The notes under the pieces: model-generated
Databases searched by the model: none
What the model was told of the DNA's origin: nothing
What the model saw: only the letters and a program-made list of their open reading frames with translations
In this document: one piece after another, positions 4,378 through 8,496 of the stretch
Numbering within the stretch: the stretch's first letter is position 1
Layout of the letters: every line of letters begins with the position of its first letter
Translations under genes and position numbers: made by a program
NCBI GenBank assembly: GCA_018224315.1
Contig: JAGTVF010000289.1
Span: forward strand, 1 to 8,496
DNA length: 8,496 nt
From: Desulfobacterales bacterium
GTDB taxonomy: Bacteria; Desulfobacterota; Desulfobacteria; Desulfobacterales; Desulfosalsimonadaceae
Direction: 5' to 3'

Positions 4378-6652
4378 CAAATGTCCTTTTCAGCACATTG
4401 TCGGATTTGTGAATCTCGCATTTTTTCTCAGGCTGGTTGGTCTCCAGGAAATATTCGTTGTATTTTTCCGGGCATTGCATGGATTCTGCCAGCTGCCCGG
4501 TTTGCCGGCACACTTTCTTTTTTACCACACCCGGCGGCATGGCAAACGGCTGGCCTGAAACATAGCCGGGCATGGCTTTGACCAGGTCGGCAAAAATGGG
4601 CAGCGCAGCCCCTGAGCCCGTTGTCATCACCGGATCCCCGTTGTCAAAGCCCACCCATACCAATGCCAGAAAATCCGGGGTGTAGCCGATAAACCAGGCA
4701 TCCCGGTACCCGTTGGTGGTCCCGGTTTTGCCGGCCAGGGGAAAATCCACGCCCATTTTTCCAAGGGCCCTTGCAGTGCCCCCATTGACAACGGACTGGA
4801 GCATGGAGGTCACCAGAAAGGCTTTGGCCGGCGACATCACAGCATTGATGTCCATGTGCCGCTGGGCCAGAATCTTGCCATCTTCATCAGCCACGTCCCT
4901 GACCGAAAGGGTAAAGGGCTGGACCCCGTCTGCGGCAAACGCGCAATAGGCCCTTGCCAGTTCCAGGGGAGTGACCTCAAAGGCTCCCAGGGCAATGGAC
5001 GGATAGGGCTGCATCCGTCCTGAAAAATCAAATTTTTCCGCCTGGGCCGCCACCTTTTCCGGCCCGCCCCGGACCACCATGTCCACGGCTGCCCGGTTGC
5101 ATGAGTGTTTGATCATATTGCGTACAGAGATCCGTTTTCCGGCAATATCGCCAAAATTCTCCGGGGTCCAGGGCTTGCCGTCAACCATGTAGGTGGTTTT
5201 TTCATTGGAAAGCCGATCCGACGGCTTAAACCGGTCGAGCAGGGCGGAGACGGCAATGGGCTTAAAGCAGCTTCCGGGCTGCCGGCGTGCCCGGGTGGCC
5301 CGGTTGAACTGGGTTTCGGCATAATTGCGCCCCCCGGCCATGGCCAGGATATTGCCGGTCCTGGGCTGGATCACCACCACGGCACCCTGGAGCTTTTTTT
5401 CCGGGTCCTGGCGCACAAGGGCGGGAATGGATTTTTCCAGCCGGGCCAGGCCGTTTTCAAGGGCTTTTTCGGCGGCTGTCTGAACCCCTGTATCCAGGGT
5501 GGTGTAGATGGAAAAACCCATGCTGGAAAGGATGTCTTTGGTGTAGAGTTCGTTTAGCTGCCGGGACACATAGTCGAGAAAATACGGGGCCTGACGTCTG
5601 TATTTCTCAAATCCGGCGGTGCTCACGGGTGCATCCATGGCTTTTTCCAGCTGCGACTCGCTGATAAACCCTAAATCATGCATGTCTGCAAGCACATGGT
5701 CCCGCCGGTTTTTGCATTCATCCCCATGGGTGTAGGGCGAAAGCAGATTGGGGCTTTTGATAATGCCGGCAATCAATGCGGATTCAGCCAGGGTGAGGTT
5801 TTTCACTTTTTTGCCGAAATAAAAATAAGCCGCCTCTCCCACGCCGTTGATCGAGGCTGATCCTTTCTGGCCCAGATAGATCTCGTTTAAATAAATTTCA
5901 AGGATTTCGTCCTTGTTATAGTTGGCCTCAATGGCCAGGGTGATAAAAAGTTCATGAAACTTGCGCTGAAAGGTTCGTTCATGGGTGAGAAAATAATTCT
6001 TGGCCAGCTGCTGGGTCAGGGTGGATCCCCCCTGGCGGATGGAGAAATGACGAATATTGGTATACATCGCCCGGAGGATGCTCACCGGGTCAACGCCAAA
6101 ATGCGAATAAAAGCGGTTGTCTTCAGCCGCCACAACCGCGTCTGCAAGATGGGCGGGAATATTGTCAATGGAAACCACCCGCCGCAGTTCCCGCTCTTTT
6201 CCGAAAAATTCCATCAGGACTTCCGGGCCCAGTTCCACCAGCGGCAGGTTTTCATCGGTGTCAGTGCGGCGGATTTGGCGAATGCGGCCCTGCTTGATTT
6301 CAAGGACAGCAGAAAACCCCGGGCGATTTTTCTCCGGCAGCTGCAAATCCTTGAAATAAATTTCCAGTCCGGAACCGGCAAACCGGTACCCGCCCTTTTT
6401 TTCCGGACTTTCGGCTTTTGCCTGATATCCGAGTTTTCGCAATTTTTTCTCAAGCGCGGCAGGATCCACCTGCATGCCCGGAAAAAGCATTGTGGTGTCG
6501 GAATAAATGGTTGAAGGGATGGCCCATCTCCGGCCGGAAAATCTTTCTTCAATCTGCCCGGACAAATACCAGCAATAACCAAAAGAAAACACCAGAACCA
6601 GGATCATCAACAGGCCAAAGGCCAAAAACAATTTTTTCAACATTGAAATCAT
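4352..6652 (-). CDS. mrcB: Penicillin-binding protein 1B-type bifunctional peptidoglycan glycosyltransferase/transpeptidase
   Basis: This 766-residue class A PBP polymerises lipid II and cross-links peptidoglycan in the periplasm. It has a short cytoplasmic start and a membrane anchor at about 7-30. A UB2H-like domain spans about 44-130 (WAIPSTIYSDTTMLFPGMQV, then LEKKLRKLGYQ), the region to which lipoprotein activators bind PBP1B. The GT51 domain carries catalytic Glu177 in EDNRFYSHFG (177-186) and GGSTLTQQLAKN (208-219). The transpeptidase carries SxxK at Ser461-Lys464 (GSCFKP), SCN at 517-519 and KTGTT at 642-646. All catalytic motifs are intact and the length is normal. A C-terminal tail after about 700 holds three cysteines (C715, C727, C745). 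The start at 6652 lacks an obvious ribosome-binding site; Met4 (6641-6643) is an alternative. The gene is followed by, and overlaps, the TPR lipoprotein. Confidence 0.95.
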   Translation of the reverse strand: MISMLKKLFLAFGLLMILVLVFSFGYCWYLSGQIEERFSGRRWAIPSTIYSDTTMLFPGMQVDPAALEKKLRKLGYQAKAESPEKKGGYRFAGSGLEIYFKDLQLPEKNRPGFSAVLEIKQGRIRQIRRTDTDENLPLVELGPEVLMEFFGKERELRRVVSIDNIPAHLADAVVAAEDNRFYSHFGVDPVSILRAMYTNIRHFSIRQGGSTLTQQLAKNYFLTHERTFQRKFHELFITLAIEANYNKDEILEIYLNEIYLGQKGSASINGVGEAAYFYFGKKVKNLTLAESALIAGIIKSPNLLSPYTHGDECKNRRDHVLADMHDLGFISESQLEKAMDAPVSTAGFEKYRRQAPYFLDYVSRQLNELYTKDILSSMGFSIYTTLDTGVQTAAEKALENGLARLEKSIPALVRQDPEKKLQGAVVVIQPRTGNILAMAGGRNYAETQFNRATRARRQPGSCFKPIAVSALLDRFKPSDRLSNEKTTYMVDGKPWTPENFGDIAGKRISVRNMIKHSCNRAAVDMVVRGGPEKVAAQAEKFDFSGRMQPYPSIALGAFEVTPLELARAYCAFAADGVQPFTLSVRDVADEDGKILAQRHMDINAVMSPAKAFLVTSMLQSVVNGGTARALGKMGVDFPLAGKTGTTNGYRDAWFIGYTPDFLALVWVGFDNGDPVMTTGSGAALPIFADLVKAMPGYVSGQPFAMPPGVVKKKVCRQTGQLAESMQCPEKYNEYFLETNQPEKKCEIHKSDNVLKRTFDGFSNIFR

Positions 6653-6784
6653 AGCCGTATTGGGATGAAATCGTTTTTTCCTGCCGGATTATTTACGAAA
6701 ACCCGAAAAAAGGAAAGTAAAAATTTAAAATACCGGGACCCTGAAACCCATACAATATGCTCCATGCGGATATAAAACAAGGCC

Positions 6785-6800
6785 GGGATCAAAACTTGCT
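6785..6800 (+). promoter_or_regulatory. Possible sigma-54 (-24/-12) promoter of the universal stress protein gene
   Basis: The sequence GGG-ATCAAAAC-TTGCTT contains GG (6786-6787) exactly 10 bases before GC (6798-6799), and the -12 half TTGCTTT matches well, while the -24 half lacks the CAC of the consensus. A start near 6811 would give a leader of about 100 bases. No enhancer-binding site was recognised. The rest of 6653-6910 is an AT-rich divergent spacer that must also hold the mrcB promoter, and no clear one was seen for it. Confidence 0.25.
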
Positions 6801-6910
6801 TTTTACAAAACCATCAGGGTTCGGGCCGGAAATATCGTTTGATCTCACTGGCCTTTGTGGTAAAAGGGGGGCCCTGTGTCAAATCAAAATGCAAACAGGA
6901 GAGCCCGATC

Positions 6911-7432
6911 ATGAAAATCCGGAATATGGACATCAAAACCATCCTTTACACCACAGACCTGTCAGATACCGCTCTGCATGCCTTTTCCTACGCCGCCAGC
7001 TTTGCAGATGCATATAATGCAAGGCTGATCATTCTTCATGTAATTGAGGACTACCCGGCCATCGAGCCGTCACTTAAAAACCTGCTGCATGAAGAGCAAT
7101 GGAAAGCAATCAAGGAAAAGCATATCCGGGATACCCGGGAGACACTCAGCGGCAAAAGCCGGGACAACCTGATTGTTCAGGAGGCCCTGACCCGGTTTTC
7201 GGAAAACGCCATGGCCGGCCGGTATGGCAAGCCTGCGGCAAGCGATGAGGTGATGGTTTTGTTCGGCAACCCTGTTGAAAAAATCATAGAGACATCAAAA
7301 GAAAAAAACTGCGACCTCATCGTAATGGGCACGCACGGACACGGCCTGCTCCAGAACCTGCTCGGAACGACGACCCACAAGGTTTTATCGCAATCCAAGA
7401 TTCCCGTGGTGGCCATTCCCATAGACCAGTGA
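6911..7432 (+). CDS. Universal stress protein (UspA family)
   Basis: The product is a 173-residue Rossmann-like single-domain Usp. It starts with DIKTILYTTDLSDTALHAFSYAASFADAYNARLIILHV (7-44), where Asp16 sits at the nucleotide-site Asp position, and ends with NCDLIVMGTHGHGLLQNLLGTTTHKVLSQSKIPVVAIP (133-170). The nucleotide-binding glycine motif is present as G140-x2-G143-x8-G152-T. This is one residue shorter than the usual G-x2-G-x9-G(S/T), so ATP binding is likely but not certain. Compared with typical family members of about 145 residues there is extra sequence in the middle (about 50-112). The ATG at 6911 has AGGAGA about 8 bases upstream; a longer open frame upstream lacks family similarity. 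It stands divergent from mrcB and 138 bp before the SLC13 transporter, a combination that may reflect regulation of the transporter, which is inference. Confidence 0.9.
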   Translation: MKIRNMDIKTILYTTDLSDTALHAFSYAASFADAYNARLIILHVIEDYPAIEPSLKNLLHEEQWKAIKEKHIRDTRETLSGKSRDNLIVQEALTRFSENAMAGRYGKPAASDEVMVLFGNPVEKIIETSKEKNCDLIVMGTHGHGLLQNLLGTTTHKVLSQSKIPVVAIPIDQ

Positions 7433-7489
7433 TACAACAGGGTCGTTTCAGCCGGCCCGGCCCGGCTCAGCACAGGCCGAAAGCGTACA

Positions 7490-7526
7490 GCGCCAAACCG
7501 GCCGGTCCCCTTGCGATTGGCGTTTT
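7490..7526 (+). terminator. Terminator-like hairpin between the universal stress protein and transporter genes
   Basis: CGCCAA (7491-7496) pairs with TTGGCG (7517-7522) and is followed by TTTT (7523-7526). The loop contains a self-complementary ACCGGCCGGT (7497-7506) that may strengthen or compete with the fold. The T run is short. Overlapping its right arm, TTGCGA (7511-7516) and CAAAAT (7534-7539) are 17 bp apart and could be a weak promoter for the transporter, 32 bp before its ATG. Confidence 0.35.
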
Positions 7527-7570
7527 AAAAAAACAAAATTTGGCATCTTTTAAACATAAGGACGAACACA

Positions 7571-8496
7571 ATGGGCAGCTTCACCGGATCCGTGAACAAT
7601 TTTTGGTCTTACCTGTGGCATCTGCATGTGCAAACCAAAAACATGTTTGTTTTTCGTTTTCCCACAACGTTTCTGAGCACATCGGCAGAAAGCGGGCCGG
7701 ATAAACACGAGGCGGATTTTTCCGAAGACGTACTTCCGGCTGGCAGCAGAGGCGGTTCCGCAGGGGACGGGGGAAAGGGCGGCCAGAACCCTGGCGATTA
7801 TACCCATTACAGCACACGCCAGAAAATCGGGCTTATTGCCGGGCCTTTGCTCTTTTTTGCAATTTTTCTGATGTCCCCCCCCGAAGGCATGACGCCCGAA
7901 GCCCATGCTGTACTGGCAAGCACTGCATGGATTGCCGTATGGTGGATATGCGAGGCCATACCCATACCGGCCACGGCTTTGCTGCCGATAGTCCTGTTTC
8001 CGGTGACCGGGGCAATGAATACATCCAGCGTTACGCCTTCTTACGCCAATCACCTGGTGTTTCTCTTCATGGGCGGCTTTATGATCGCCCTTTCCATGGA
8101 AAAATGGAATCTTCACAGACGCATCGCCCTCAACATCATTTTGATGATCGGCTGCGGTCCCAAACGCATCATACTCGGATTCATGGCAGCCACGGCCTTT
8201 CTTTCCATGTGGATATCCAACACGGCTACCACCATGATGATGGTGCCCATCGGGCTTGCCGTTATTCAACAGTTTGCCGCACTGATCAAAAAAGAACAAC
8301 TGGATGTAAACGTTTCTCTTGGCAAATTCGCGTTCGGCACCGCCCTTATGCTCGGCATCGCCTATTCCGCATCCATCGGAGGGGTTGCAACCCTGATCGG
8401 CACCCCTCCCAATGCGGTTTTTGCCGGCGTGGTCAAGGAAATGTACAACCAGGAAATCGGCTTCGGGCAGTGGATGACCTACGGTGTGCCCCTGGC
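7571..8496 (+). CDS. SLC13/DASS-family sodium:anion (dicarboxylate or sulfate) symporter, 3' truncated by window edge
   Basis: The frame opens at an ATG preceded by AAGGA (nine-base spacing) and stays open to the window end: 308 codons of what is usually a protein of about 450-600 residues. From about residue 84 it reads as a DASS/SLC13 transporter: a first membrane helix (IGLIAGPLLFFAIFLM, 86-101), then STAWIAVWWICEAIPIPATALLP (117-139), a helix with HLVFLFMGGFMIALSMEKWNLHRRIAL (161-187), the substrate/Na+-binding SNT motif at 216-218 (WISNTATTMMMVP) and IGGVATLIGTPPNAV (269-283). Members import succinate, other dicarboxylates, citrate or sulfate with Na+; the specificity cannot be decided from this part. 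Residues 1-83 are an extra hydrophilic extension with an aromatic segment (FWSYLWHLH, TKNMFVFRF) and a Gly/Asp-rich linker (57-76), which is unusual. The neighbouring Usp gene may be functionally linked. Confidence 0.9.
   Translation, partial: MGSFTGSVNNFWSYLWHLHVQTKNMFVFRFPTTFLSTSAESGPDKHEADFSEDVLPAGSRGGSAGDGGKGGQNPGDYTHYSTRQKIGLIAGPLLFFAIFLMSPPEGMTPEAHAVLASTAWIAVWWICEAIPIPATALLPIVLFPVTGAMNTSSVTPSYANHLVFLFMGGFMIALSMEKWNLHRRIALNIILMIGCGPKRIILGFMAATAFLSMWISNTATTMMMVPIGLAVIQQFAALIKKEQLDVNVSLGKFAFGTALMLGIAYSASIGGVATLIGTPPNAVFAGVVKEMYNQEIGFGQWMTYGVPL

Noticed and set aside
5954..6514. 186-residue plus-strand open frame antisense to mrcB
   Set aside because: It mirrors the GT51 and UB2H coding region of an intact PBP1B, has no domain of its own and no ribosome-binding site worth noting.
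7550..8299. 249-residue open frame on the minus strand, antisense to the transporter
   Set aside because: His/Gly/Arg/Cys-rich composition typical of antisense frames. The plus strand encodes a convincing SLC13 transporter with the SNT motif and membrane helices.

Overview
The window looks like a piece of chromosome from an anaerobic, probably sulfate-reducing member of the Desulfobacterota (Desulfobacteraceae-like). This is inferred from gene content and moderately GC-rich coding sequence: a 218-residue assimilatory-type siroheme sulfite reductase of the kind known from Desulfovibrio and Desulfuromonas, a stand-alone cobalamin methionine-synthase-activation-like protein, a NifX-type protein with a Gly-rich tail, and an SLC13-family anion transporter beside a universal stress protein. 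No RNA gene, CRISPR array, insertion sequence or phage gene was found.

Layout. Positions 1-129 (+) hold the last 42 codons of an unidentified gene. It converges on 166-275 (-), a stretch that reads as the extreme C-terminus of GatB with no gatB body attached; a perfect 14-bp inverted repeat spans the junction. Next is a two-gene minus-strand operon (1644 to 276): a MetH-activation-like protein, then the small siroheme sulfite/nitrite reductase. A 330-bp divergent regulatory region (1645-1974) carries a convincing minus-strand sigma-70 promoter, an adjacent 22-bp inverted repeat and a weaker plus-strand promoter. On the plus strand follow the NifX/NifB-like protein (1975-2523), a strong hairpin, a carboxymuconolactone decarboxylase/AhpD-like protein (2746-3090) and a YgjP-type zinc metallopeptidase (3100-3819).

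These converge on a minus-strand pair (6652 to 3868): a complete PBP1B-type class A penicillin-binding protein with a UB2H-like domain, and an overlapping TPR lipoprotein. By analogy with the LpoP type of activator, the lipoprotein may be the dedicated activator of that synthase. Divergent from this pair is a universal stress protein (6911-7432), then a terminator-like hairpin, then an SLC13/DASS transporter that runs off the end of the window (7571-8496) and has an unusual 80-residue N-terminal extension.

Most of the window is conventional chromosome. The parts most worth a second look are the PBP1B/TPR-lipoprotein pair, the orphan gatB tail, the pairing of a cobalamin-reactivation fold with a siroheme reductase, and the 16-residue repeats in the NifX-like tail.
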